Below, piece by piece: positions 1 to 10,629 of a stretch of DNA of 64,000 nucleotides (within the stretch, counting starts at the first letter, position 1; each line of letters opens with the position of its first letter). This DNA is from Rotaria macrura (Eukaryota; Rotifera; Eurotatoria; Philodinida; Philodinidae), in contig OENT01000223.1 in the NCBI GenBank assembly GCA_900239685.1, forward strand, positions 1-64,000, in the 5' to 3' direction. A program made the translations under genes and the position numbers. The notes beneath the pieces were generated by a model, which worked only from the letters and a program-made list of their open reading frames with translations, did no database searches and was not told where the DNA came from.

Positions 1-2724
1 GTAATACATATTATCAAATAGCAGTTAATAGCTTGATGTTTTTTTCGTGTATATTACTTAGTCCTTAAAACGTTTGGTAATATTATTGAAACTTGATTTT
101 TCAGTAAAGGCATTCCAATCAAAGGTGAAACGTTTCCTATTATATGTTTGCTTAGTTTGTGTGGATTTATGATAGTTGCTATTTTTAGTTCGATGGCAAA
201 GGCGTATATCGGAGAATATGAGGCGAATGCCTTCTGTATATGGTTCTAACACTCAGACATTTGTAAAAATGCTGTCAGTGTAGACGTAAGTTTTTTTAAT
301 AGAAGGTCTGATAGAGCTTGAAGTCTTCTAGGACAGCGTATCCATCGAATCCATTCCGTCGCAGTTTATTTTTGTATCACCACATTAAAAAGAAAATAAC
401 GATTTATAATGTTTTGCGTGCTAATTTCAAGTCTGTAAATTTTGCTCTCGTTAAACGACAAGTCATTCGATTCATTCTCAGCTGTGTTTCCTTTCTTACT
501 CATTCGATGAGATACGTCGTAATGAGTATCTAGTACAAGCGTAGAATAGTTGAGTCACGTTGCCCTGGTTTTTATTTAATTAAAAACTAGTTATTCATAA
601 TTCCTATAATTTTGAAAAAGTTGGTATTATGTAACTAGCATGGTTCTATAAACGATTGAGAATAGGGAAGTTGTCTTCTGTAAGTATTTGCTTTCTGATA
701 ACGAGATGTTATTCGTACCTCATTTAAAAACCATTATGGTATGGAGCAAAAATAGGTCTCAAAATTCAACGGAAAATTTTAATATTCAGGATTTGGCAAA
801 AGGCTTACATAAAATTGAACATGAGGAATCCATAGTCATCTTTGCTTTAAAGAATTTGACAATTTCTTTTCCCATACTCTAGTACTAACTTTTGAATGGA
901 TTTAAAGACTTTGAACGCCAAACTTTGAAGATCCAAGAAAGAGCATTGTATCAAAACAAGAGTGAAGGTTTTTATCAATATGAATTCAACATTTAAATAT
1001 GAGCAACAGCAAATGCATTTACCACTTATGATAAATATTACCAAAGCTTTCATATTAGAATTCAAAGAAGGCACTACACATCACACATTTAAGGAAGAAT
1101 AAGTTTTTCGATTCCAGAATGAATAGAAAATTATTCAACGCTCACCAAAGCAAAGAAGTGAAATTAAAGAAGTTTTGAAATTCAAGTCTTAAGAAAGAAC
1201 TGATTGATAAGTAGAATAAATTTTATCTGTTGATCGGAGACGATAGCTAGAGCTACAGTACTAGGAAGTTTCTCTGAGTTATAGAAACAACATATTCTTC
1301 TGAGTGATGCAAACGTTTTTTACAAAGATTTTTCATAATTCTGTGTAAAAATACATAATCAAACATCCTTATTTCTTCGCAAAAAGATATCGTCGTATTA
1401 TAATCATCACAATAGTATCATACGAAAAATTATGATTATTACAAAAAGAAATGCTTTATCTGATTTTCCTAGAAAAAAAATTTTATACTCTAATCGAGAA
1501 CAAGGTTCTGCTTAGTGATCCATGCGTGAACAATATTATATCTGATACTTATTCTATTTCGTAAACCTGTTATGAATCTGCATCAGAAGAACCCCTTTGA
1601 GATAAAGGCATTAATGACAGTAAAATTGAATTGTGAATGTATACTGTTATGTCCAACTGTTGGAAGAAGCGAATGATAGAAGGATTCTATAAGTCGCAGT
1701 ATTTTAAATTTGTAACTGTGATCCAAATTTAAGTTTCACCAATGAAAGATTTCTTGATAAGGAAAACTTGTTGCTGTTCAGTGTCAACCCGATCTTTAGG
1801 TTCAAACAATAGATTTGATCAGAGCTTCCTGGTATTTCAAAGAGCGAGAAAACTTATATGCCACACGGACCATAAACAAGAAACCGGTTGATCAGTATAA
1901 CTCCTAACCGGCTCATAAAAGACTACTTGACTCTAACAACAAAGCGCTAGGATAAGTTTAACGTCCAGAGTTAGACAACATTTTAATGTTCTATCAATTG
2001 ATTCAAAAGCTAATGAACTAATTTAATGAAAAATCTCCTTACTAACAACTAGAACTCTATCTAAATTTTTCTATTACCAATACGCATCGCACTTTACGCA
2101 TCAGGCCAATATCATTGATTGTAAAAGTGCTCATGAGTCCCTTACCGAAATCTGCAAGGGCCACTCTCAAAATCATGCTGCTAGGATAAAATATCATTTA
2201 CTTGAGTAAAGAAGATGATCACATTCGTCGTCTATGGATAAATGAGAAATTCAGAAGCACACTGCTAGGAACTAGAATGTTACCTAACAGTAGCAAACAA
2301 TCTTAAACTTGAAGGTAGTAGAATAGAACGTTACTGAACTTCGTGATGCTGAAAATCTTTCGCCAAGCATAGAACAGAAGTGACATACACTCTAAGGAGG
2401 TGGTACCGAAATAGATTTCTCCTCCTCTGACAAGGTGTAGCTTCAATGCATCTTGAGCCTAACAATTCAAACCAAACTACTTTCAACTCCAATATTTAAA
2501 CCTAGCAGAAAGACCAGGTTCTCCGGACTACAAAGTCTTCTGAATTCTGAATGACTTGAGTGTCTGAACTCGTTACCTAATGTGGTGAATTCGTGACAAT
2601 AACATTGAGATCAAAATCATTATGAATTTCAACAAAGTTGAGCTATTAATACTTTCCTTCAAACGCAGTAATATACACGAAAAAAACATCAAGCTATTAA
2701 CTGCTATTTGATAATATGTATTAC
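1..2724. mobile_element. TIR-flanked DNA element, 58-bp perfect inverted ends, no recognisable transposase
   Basis: Bases 1-58 (beginning GTAATACATATTATC) are the exact reverse complement of 2667-2724 (ending GATAATATGTATTAC). The pairing stops at base 59 / 2666. This gives inverted ends of at least 58 bp around a 2.7 kb body. The left end coincides with the window edge, so the true terminus and any target-site duplication cannot be seen. The body is AT-rich. I find only short open frames, such as a 64-residue frame at 688-882, and none matches a transposase I know. It is probably a non-autonomous or long-dead DNA transposon. A large hairpin arising by another route is the alternative. Confidence 0.7.
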
Positions 2725-3780
2725 AATAAGAATTTCACCTTTGTACTAACTTTGAAGACAGTTTCAAGTGATAGATTTTGACATGCTGAACATTTCAGAT
2801 GTCAGGATCATCTTAAAATAAAGTTGGTATCTCCTAAAACTTGCTTAATCAAGGTACCAGCGAAACTAACTGCAATAATTGACTGACCCCAATGGTGTCA
2901 GTGCAATGATTGATTTACCCCATCTGGGGTAAATCAATGAAATTTTTCGTTCAGGTGCACTTAGAAATTTATACTGTGTGTGGTGCCATTCTATTCCAAA
3001 TAGTTTAGATTAGTTTAGAATTGCAGAAAAATATTTTGGCTTTCTAGTGATGTGAAAATTTCTCATGTCAGATTCACAGAACCTTAAAAAAAAAGTTTTA
3101 TGTCATGCAGGTAAAAACATATAGCATAATTGATTTGCCCCGTATGGAATAAATCAATTATTGCCACCAGTGCGCTCTGAAAATCGCTGCCGATCAGTGC
3201 CTGAGAAACTTTTTGAAAAGCTAAACATACAGCTGGATAGAGAATTCTTGTCTCTACATTGTTGGTAGCGGGACGTTTTTCATCCGATGAAAAATAAAAA
3301 AGTTATTAAAGANTTCACATATATGCGAGCGATAGGTTCTTTTTCTTGTTCCTGAGTCATCATCACAAATTAGATCAATCAGTGGCATTATTGGTGTCAC
3401 CAGAAGATTGTGGGTGGTGGGGCCCAGATGCCCGTGGTGAGCTTGAGCTCCACCTAGTCTCACGTTATTGACGCCACCAATGAGACTTAACTAAATATTG
3501 CTCAGGGGACGTCAACTGTTTATGTGCAATATATAACTCTCACGAAAAATTTTGAAAACCAACTCGCACCCTGCTTCGAAATAGATGAGATCAATGAGAG
3601 CACACAAGAGAATAAGCCCTCTGTGCTATTCACTGATCAGGCTTTTATTTGAGCTCCACTTCGAAGAAGTGTTGGCTAAGTTGGAATCAGAGTTAAGATA
3701 AAACATCCTACTGATTAACAAAAGAATAACGAAAAGCTGTTCTTCTGGAAAGATTTTTAGATGGAACGAAACATTTAATC
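2725..3780. other. Gene-free spacer with a 30-bp palindrome
   Basis: No coding region is supported. The clearest structure is an inverted repeat at 2909-2938: 14-base arms ATTGATTTACCCCA / TGGGGTAAATCAAT around a 2-base spacer. A diverged relative with the same words (TTGATTTGCCCC, then AATAAATCAATTATTG) lies at about 3128-3162. Both sit near a CAGTGC word, so this may be a decayed short element with internal hairpins. One ambiguous base is at 3313. Confidence 0.5.
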
Positions 3781-3789
3781 TGATTACTG

Positions 3790-4390
3790 ACATATGGGAT
3801 CGATAGAGCACCTCAACCTACAATGGGAACAAGTTATCGTTTGGTTAGAATCCGTTTCTGAACCAATCGTGTCACGGAATACTTGAAAACCCGCTATTAT
3901 CGTGGTTTTAAGTCTGTTTTCAGGCTTTCAGATGAGGTTATCGAAACGATGAGTATCGGAATCGATTGACCTTGTGGGTTATATCTTGAAAACTGCATGA
4001 GAATGTTGGAAAAGTCGTCTGGGTGAATCGTGCCAACGTATACGAAAACCTAGCAATCCTGGTAGCAAATGGCCAGTTTCCATGGAATGTGAGCATCTAA
4101 TCGAACTGAAAAGGTGTTCATTAGATAGAGCACTTCAAGATCTACTTGGAAACTTGCACGAGAACGTTGGAAAGGTGTTCTGGGCGAATCGTGCCTGCTC
4201 CTACGAAAAGTGACTGGTTTTTTGCTGTTTTTATACTGGTATTTGGGATTTTTTGCGGACCCCGAAGGTTTTTGCCGAGTTTCAACACTTGCATCGGATA
4301 GAGCGTGTCAAGTTCTACTTGGAAAGGTGTTGAACTGAGTTGGAAAGGTGTTTGGGGCGAATCGTGCCACGAAATACTCGAATCTGAGAC
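3790..4390. repeat. Degenerate tandem repeat, about 165-bp period, roughly 3.5 copies
   Basis: The word AATCGTG(T/C)C recurs near 3865, 4026, 4187 and 4360, giving spacings of about 161, 161 and 173 bases. It is usually preceded by TTGGAAA(A/G)G...TCTGGG(T/C)G and followed by a TACGAAA or TACTTGA/TACTCGA stretch. The word GATAGAGCAC(C/T)TCAA recurs near 3800, 4133 and, as GATAGAGCGTGTCAA, near 4299. The copies are strongly diverged, so this is an old array. No coding frame runs through it. Confidence 0.7.
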
Positions 4391-4475
4391 TAGGATATCC
4401 TACGTGTGTAGACGCACGTATATTTAATTCAAAATTAATTCGCAATAAATTCTCTAGTGTAGACAAGGCCTAAGA
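4390..4475. repeat. Possible MITE end carrying AGTGTAGAC
   Basis: The stretch runs from a small imperfect palindrome (TACGTGTGTAGACGCACGTA, near 4400) to CTAGTGTAGACAAGGCCTAA at about 4452. The word AGTGTAGAC also occurs near 277, 6084 and 6652, each in a different context. It falls exactly where the adjacent TRPM-like gene loses homology to its paralogue. I infer a short inserted element or its end. No target-site duplication is identified. Confidence 0.3.
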
Positions 4476-5594
4476 TAAAATATCTACATACTGCGAGGAC
4501 CAATAGATGGTTTTAAATGGTCCATGTGTTTGCATAAGCGTGTTCGAAAATCTCCTATATCAAAATATCGATATGTTCCATCATCTAACATGAGGTAATG
4601 ACTATGATTCATTTCAAGATCACATTCACCACTTCGAAATTTGCTACTGTTGCCATTTTCATCTGTATTTTTCGATCCATGTTTAACTCCCTGTCAATAA
4701 AAAGTACAATGAGATTTAATTATTTTTCGAACAAAACTTTATTAGACCCTTTCTGGGTTTTGCTTTTGATCATTTGTTAAAATTTCTACATCTTTTACAC
4801 TTGCCCATTTACACACACCAATAGCAATGATATTTGTATCTGGTTTTCTTAATCGAATTTTACTCAGCGCTTCTCCGACAAGTTTCACAATACCAACTTT
4901 ATATCCAGATGTTATCACCCATACATCTATTCAATAAATAGATTGAAATATTTCACCGATGAAATAAATAAATAGATAAATATATGTACTTGATTTTATA
5001 CAAACATTAATAATACCATTCAGAAAATTCAATTCAAGTGGTTCATTTAATGCAAAGTTTTTCGCACCACCAATAATCGACATAATTAATTTAGGTTTTG
5101 GAATTTCCCAGTTGCCAAGAAGAAGTTTTTCAACATCTCTTAAATCTGTATCGATATCTAGACGCACATACTACATAAATGAACATACAAATTGATAAAC
5201 AACATGATATCTCAGATTTTTTCATACTCGAGCATTATTCGGAAGGCGTCCAAGTTTTACATCTTCACTTTCCCTTGTATGAGTGGATCTCTCCCATTTC
5301 CGACAGTCACATTTCCCTGTATGATTAACATGAAGATCTCTGGTACGACTACATGAACAAATTGTTGCATCTTCACTAATAAAAGTATGCAAAAAAATCA
5401 GACATTAGATGGTAAAAGATGAAAAAAAGATACGAACGATTTCGGGCAAAATTTGCAACAGACTCGATAACGAATATTTATCCTTCGGAGATCATTAGAA
5501 GACTTATATCGAGACTGAAATGAAATCAAAGAACTTAAATTGAATCAATGAACTTAAAACTTATGTATACCTTATTTTGAGCTGAATATGCCAT
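4445..5594 (-). pseudogene. Truncated TRPM-like channel gene (N-terminal SLOG region only), copy 1
   Basis: Read on the minus strand, a start at 5594-5592 opens a 24-base exon (MAYSAQNK). Downstream exons join in phase to encode RINIRYRVCCKFCPK, a Cys-rich stretch, then NWEIPKPKLIMSIIGGAKNF (about 5040-5110), VWVITSGYKVGIVKLVGEAL and DLEMNHSHYLMLDDGTY. These are the conserved melastatin N-terminal homology (SLOG fold) motifs of TRPM channels. Exon borders and phases match the full gene at 12017-19708. The frame ends shortly after the last motif (about 4450), where an AGTGTAGAC-bearing repeat begins. The ankyrin-like region and all transmembrane segments are absent, so it cannot form a channel. 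I call it a truncated gene. A short soluble SLOG protein remains possible because the start and splice sites look intact. Confidence 0.75.
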
Positions 5595-6165
5595 CAAGTT
5601 AAGATTTACTTTCTAGATTACTGCATTGCCAGTAACACTACAATCAATAGAATGCATTATTTTAGTGTATTTTAATTTTTCTACGTATTATTATTCTTTT
5701 TCATAGCCAAGGAGACACAGAGACAGAAAGAAAAAAAAGAGAAAATGAATTCATCACCATAGCTGCAAAAATCTGTTTGTTTTACTGCACGCACATTGTT
5801 TTCTATCGGTTTACTATTTGCTTTGACAGGAGTTTTTTGATAAAATTTACTCAATCGCAAAATCATTCTATTGTGAAAAGGAAAAATTTTAGGTCATCAA
5901 AATGTTAGTATCATACTGATATTGAAATATTTCTTCGATTATTTCTTCATTGTATAGTCGTTTGGGAATATAGCTGCATAAGATACCTGCAACATCCGAC
6001 GACAATGATACAGAGTAATCGTTTTATGAACGACAGAGAAATTTCTAAATTATACTTTCATTCATTTTCTTTATTTCTTTCTAGTGTAGACAACCAGAAA
6101 GAAGTAAATAGATTTTCAGAACAACTTTTATTTTAAAAATGCTTCATATCTGATATAGAAAAATA
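5595..6165. promoter_or_regulatory. Divergent intergenic spacer (candidate bidirectional promoter), copy 1
   Basis: About 570 AT-rich bases separate the minus-strand TRPM-like start (5594) from the first recognised exon of the plus-strand unknown gene (about 6166). I can name no core promoter element with confidence. The first coding exon of the plus-strand gene has not been found and may lie here. An AGTGTAGAC word sits at about 6084. The same divergent arrangement recurs at 19.7-23.2 kb. Confidence 0.35.
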
Positions 6166-8589
6166 GTGAGGTGTGGAAACAGTTGGTGATTGATTTTTCT
6201 CTTGATGCTCTAATATTTACCGATAACAAGATTAGTGGAACAATCCGTATTAAACCACCCAAAGCCCGCAAACTCATTGACAAATTTCAAGTAAGTTTTA
6301 ATTTTGACAAATGACATTATTTCGATCTCTCAAGCATCAGATTCAAACTTTCAACAATAACGAACTCGACTTTCAATGAGACAAAAGTCAAAAGACTGCT
6401 CTTTCAAATATTAGACGATCTTTTATTTGGTATAGAATTTTTTTCAAGTTAAAAAACCATTTCTAGAAAATTGAAATATCTTTGTCAATTAACTTGGTTT
6501 CTTCGGCATTCAAAATCTTATGAAAATTAAGTTTTCGCACGCACTTTATGATTAAATTACTTTGTTCGAAATGATACATTTTTCTGACTGATTTTACGAC
6601 TAAATCTATCATGGCAAAAGAAGACCTCAGGTATTCTATTATGTTCCAGTGTAGACGTTTTTTAGTGGAGACTTGTATTATGTTTCATATTATTTCATCA
6701 TTTTTAATCAAAATGAATTTTCAATTTTCATCCTGATTTTCAGGGTTTTAAGAGTCGACAAATAATTTTGAAGTCACTCTCTTAATATTTCTGGTTCAAC
6801 CCCCTCCCCCCCCCCCACCTCCCGCACAACATTTCAGCATATACTGGCAGAAATACACTAATTAGTTAAATTTCCTGCTTATTTACCAAAAAATTAACCA
6901 ATCGAAGGATATCTTCTATTGTGATGAGCGATGTAAAAGATATAACTTTAACAAAACAAAAATAACTGCATCGATCATGCTATGTCTCCTAACATGCACT
7001 TTTGAACCTGAGAAAGATCTAGTTCGTTGAATTGAAAGTCTACAGAACACTTTAACTTATCATAGAAGCAAATTTTATTCTTCGTTGGTGAAACATTATC
7101 TGACCATAACATGATCTAGAGTCTTGAATTTCATAATATTCTAGTTTTTCTCAGCTAATATTATTTTTGAAAGGAAGCGAGCAGAGATAAGAGAAATTAA
7201 AAATCTGCAGTATTCTGTAATTGTTATTGCTGATCATAAAGATATTGTTTTGTTCTAATCACTTTGGGATACTCCGTTTTCAATTAGTTTTTTTTGATTG
7301 AAGTGCGTCAAATATCGATATGGTGTACGTCCTTGATTCATGATCTTTTACTTTACGTATCAATCAGGCCTGTCACGATTCATAACGGACTCCAATTTTA
7401 TCTTTTTTTAAAAATCTATACTCTGCGCAGATTATGTTCCATGAAAACATTATTCTGTAAAAATCAGATATGAAAGTAACTATGTAGTGCTCGATTGATT
7501 GCATGTGAATGTTTTCTAGAAAAGAAAAATCAAAGTTTTGCATTGGTGAAAATTACAATTTTATTTTCTTGACAGTTTGTTGTTGATGACTTTAATCATG
7601 CTCAACTCAATCGTAATTGTGTAAAAATGTCGGCATCTGGTTTTGATTCAACAAGAGAAACATCGGTTTGTATTGAAGCAATACCCCGAGATTCAAGATC
7701 AGAGAAGAAAAAGTCGATAGCTCAAGTATGTGATCATTCTCTTTGACAAGATCCTCTATTACTTTTTTTGTCTATGATTATTAGCGGTTTTCGATTATAC
7801 GTCCAAATTTCTCTTTAATACCAACTGTTAGATTTGACTGGCCCGATTCAAAATTGCCGCCTAATCTTATTATTGAATGGTTTCATCTTGGTGATCTGAT
7901 TGCTCAACAATATGTTGTAGCATTAGACAATAAAGAAGTTCATTTTGTATGTTTAATGATTCAATAAATATGATTTCTATTAATCCCTAATGTAGATACG
8001 TGATACTTCTTTAGACATGGCATTCAGAGTTTGCATTGATAACTTTGAAGATAAACAGCATAGAAAACATACTATTCAAATTATAGGAAGACTTCATAGT
8101 GAGCCACTCAATTTTTCTCCACATTATCCTAGTATTTTTCAGTATTGATATTTTGAAAGATGGCCAAGAAAAACATCGATCAAAACTTATTGAATTTACT
8201 GTACCCAATAGAATTGAACGGGACAGTATTCAAATTATAAGTGTTTCTGAAGAATCATCCACAAAAAACATTTCAGAAGGTTTGTTTTCAGCTTTTTATA
8301 GTTTTATTTTCGGTCAATCTTATTTCAACTGAATCTATTTATTGATATCACAGATGAAAACGATATAGTACACAAAATGGAGGAAGCAGAGCACGAAGAA
8401 TCACCAGCAATAGCAGTGACTCCTTCACCAGAACCAAAGCACGAAGTGCGTGCTACACCATTGAAAATGAATCAAGATCATAAACGAATATTGAATCAAA
8501 AAAATACAAAGCTTTCATGTGGCTGCTTAGAGCCACACAACACCTTTCCTGGAATAGATCATTATCTTAGGGATAGTGTTAAACAATAA
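6166..8589 (+). CDS. Unrecognised multi-exon gene, copy 1 (partner of TRPM-like gene)
   Basis: I do not recognise this family. Six exons join in phase: about 6166-6290 (VWKQLVIDFSLDALIF), 7576-7725, 7785-7946 (IIEWFHLGDLIAQQYVVALD), 7996-8098, 8133-8279 and 8354-8589, ending in TAA. The last exon is acidic and then carries a KLSCGCLEPH motif near the C-terminus. A paralogue at 23195-23812 shares the first three exons, including W(F/Y)H(L/I)G(D/N), YVV-LD-KE and ARKLI-KF, with matching exon borders. That conservation supports real coding. There is no obvious signal peptide or membrane segment. The initiator ATG was not found: the frame is closed by a stop just upstream of the first exon, so a 5' exon is missing from this model. 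The intron at 8099-8132 would be only 34 bases. Confidence 0.7.
6799..6817 (+). repeat. C-rich homopolymer tract
   Basis: A run of cytosines broken by a single T lies inside the large first intron of the unknown gene. It is strikingly C-rich against the AT-rich background. Similar G or C tracts occur at 17587-17643 and 47551-47583. Confidence 0.8.
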
Positions 8590-9568
8590 CCAGTATCATC
8601 GTCCAGTCAAACTATATTGCCAAATGACGATAAAACAGATACGGGTGATCATGATGATGATGATGTACAATCTTGAAACCTTCTCCACATGTTACGCTAA
8701 ATATATAATATCTTTGTTTTTTATATAACAAATTAAAATAAAAACCAAAAAGTATAATAGATCTTCGTTTCAGAAATATTCATTTTTAAGATTTGAGTTT
8801 CATGAAGCGTTTCTAATCATCATGGGTGAAATATAATCGTTTGGTTAGGGACACACGCTGAGATATTATTAGAATCATTTTAATAGAAGAATAATATTCT
8901 ATGTAAAATTAGGATTTCTATTTTGATTGCTAAATATTGAAAGATTTCAAATATTGCAAGTATTTCAACGGTTCATGTTTTATAATGAGCCTCATTCATT
9001 GTTAAATCTAGATTACTTCGTTCATATTTCAATTCTGTGAACGAATAGGTTTACTTGCTTTCTATTTCAATTTTCTGATCGTTATAAATTGTGTTATACG
9101 AAAAAATTTGAATATGCTTTTTCAAGTACGATATCGAGACCATGGAAAAATTAACAGAAGTCTATTAATGAAATAATTTTTGAAAATAAAAGGTTTTCCA
9201 TAAAACTCTTGAAAACTTTCTCTTGAATTGTTACAATGTTAATTCATTTTGTGATCGAGATTAGCAAACATGTTTTGATCATCTATTTTATCAGCTAACT
9301 GCGATGAACTATTTACGCCAATATTGTACATAGACAAGGATATTCTGAAGTTATCGTGATTAGATATAGTACTCATTAGTCTTCAACTCGGGTCATACAT
9401 CTGAATGTTTTTCTATATGAAATTTCTTTTGAGAGTACAAAAGAAGAAACGTTGATACAACGAGAAGTTATGTAAGACACATTTTTGGTTCTATTCTCTT
9501 TCAATCTCTTCATCTACCTAAGAGTAAAATGCATAGCAAAAATATTAGACATAAAATCTTAATGTATG
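8590..9568. other. Gene-free AT-rich spacer
   Basis: I see no coding region, RNA gene or clear repeat here apart from the 3' flank of the preceding gene, which includes an AATAAAA-type poly(A) signal near 8737. Confidence 0.5.
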
Positions 9569-9775
9569 TGTCGCAGGAGAAATTAAAATTCAGGACAATT
9601 TAAAATTTTCCTAGGAAAAATTAAAATTTTAGTTTCTCCTAGGACAACTTAAAATTTCAATCGAAACTGGAAAATTTCTAGGAAAAATTAAAATTTTGAT
9701 TTTTCCTAGAAGAATTAAAATTTAAGTTTTCCTATAGGAGAATTTTAAATCTTCCTGAATACATAGTATCAACTT
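9569..9775 (+). repeat. Left TIR of the Ginger-like element
   Basis: It is a 207-base arm with internal near-palindromic blocks: alternating GGAAAAATTAAAATTTT and their complements separated by TCCTAGG. The arm itself could fold into several small hairpins. Its partner is 10419-10625. Confidence 0.85.
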
Positions 9776-9890
9776 CATATTTTACGTCCAATAGAATTGA
9801 TAGAAGAGCAGAATGAAATAAAAATGTACACTTAAACAAACGTCGCCTATAATATTCAAGTAGATATTCAAGGATCACTCTATAATTTTC

Positions 9891-10208
9891 ATGGAGGAAT
9901 TTTATCAATTACTTGATAGACATATTGAAGGTTTAAATTTCAAATTTCAAGATAAGTTTTCTATAAAACAGCCATTGTACGATGATATAGTACTTGTTAT
10001 TCGAGATGGTTGGGGAGATTCTCAGCTGAAATTCTGGGTGAATAAAAATTTTAAACTAATTAATATCGTTTGCAATAATTTTGTATATGAAATTAAATCT
10101 AATCATCCTGTTGTTACGTATGAAAATTTGTACACAAAAATCAAAGAATGTCACGAAAGAGTTGGTCATTCAGGTGAAAAAAGATTTAGGTTGATGTATG
10201 TTGTATGA
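9891..10208 (+). CDS. Integrase remnant, zinc-binding (H2C2-type) N-terminal domain
   Basis: This is a 105-residue frame (MEEFYQLLDRHIEGLNFKF...) lying between the TIRs. Near its C-terminus, YTKIKECHERVGHSGEKR resembles the I--CH---GHGG-R signature that precedes the catalytic core in Ginger/KRBA2-type integrases. No DDE core follows. A short reading frame at about 10283-10386, in a different frame, gives KCHCRAAKIQCGTKCHSS-KPCSN. This matches the Cys-rich tail of the same integrases, so the two ends of one ancestral protein flank a deletion. It is not expected to be an active enzyme. Confidence 0.65.
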   Translation: MEEFYQLLDRHIEGLNFKFQDKFSIKQPLYDDIVLVIRDGWGDSQLKFWVNKNFKLINIVCNNFVYEIKSNHPVVTYENLYTKIKECHERVGHSGEKRFRLMYVV

Positions 10209-10418
10209 ACATTTAAAGTTCATTCAATCTGAATAGTTTATGTGAGTGCTGAATTAATTACTTCTACGGAAACATATAACTGTAATGGCACTTGTTCAAC
10301 ACAAATGTCATTGTCGAGCAGCAAAAATACAGTGTGGAACAAAATGCCATTCATCAAAAACGAAACCGTGTTCAAATGTCTAGTATAATTTTTTTATTAT
10401 TGAAATTTAAAAGTAATA

Positions 10419-10625
10419 AAGTTGATACTATGTATTCAGGAAGATTTAAAATTCTCCTATAGGAAAACTTAAATTTTAATTCCTCTAGGAAAAATTAAAA
10501 TTTTGATTTTTCCTAGAAATTTTCCAGTTACGATTGAAATTTTAAGTTGTCCTAGGAGAAACTAAAATTTTAATTTTTCCTAGGAAAATTTTAAATTGTC
10601 CTGAATTTTAATTTCTCCTGCGACA
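10419..10625 (-). repeat. Right TIR of the Ginger-like element
   Basis: Inverted partner of 9569-9775, ending at CTCCTGCGACA and followed by the TATG target duplication. Confidence 0.85.
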
Positions 10626-10629
10626 TATG

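Larger units (their letters stand above)
9569..10625 (+). mobile_element. Ginger-like DNA transposon, internally deleted, 207-bp TIRs
   Basis: Bases 9569-9775 and 10419-10625 are inverted copies of each other (207 bp each, nearly identical). Both termini begin TGTCGCAGGAGAAATTAAAA read inward. The element is flanked by a TATG duplication (9565-9568 and 10626-10629). The TIRs are made of sub-repeats of the word CCTAGGAAAAATTAAAATTT. The interior encodes a zinc-binding integrase N-terminal region (9891-10208) and a Cys-rich tail like those of KRBA2/Ginger-type integrases. A 4-bp target duplication and TGT-starting ends agree with Ginger elements, which are cut-and-paste transposons with a gypsy-type integrase. 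The catalytic core is missing from the 640-bp interior, so this copy is non-autonomous. The close match of the TIRs suggests it is fairly young. Confidence 0.8.
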
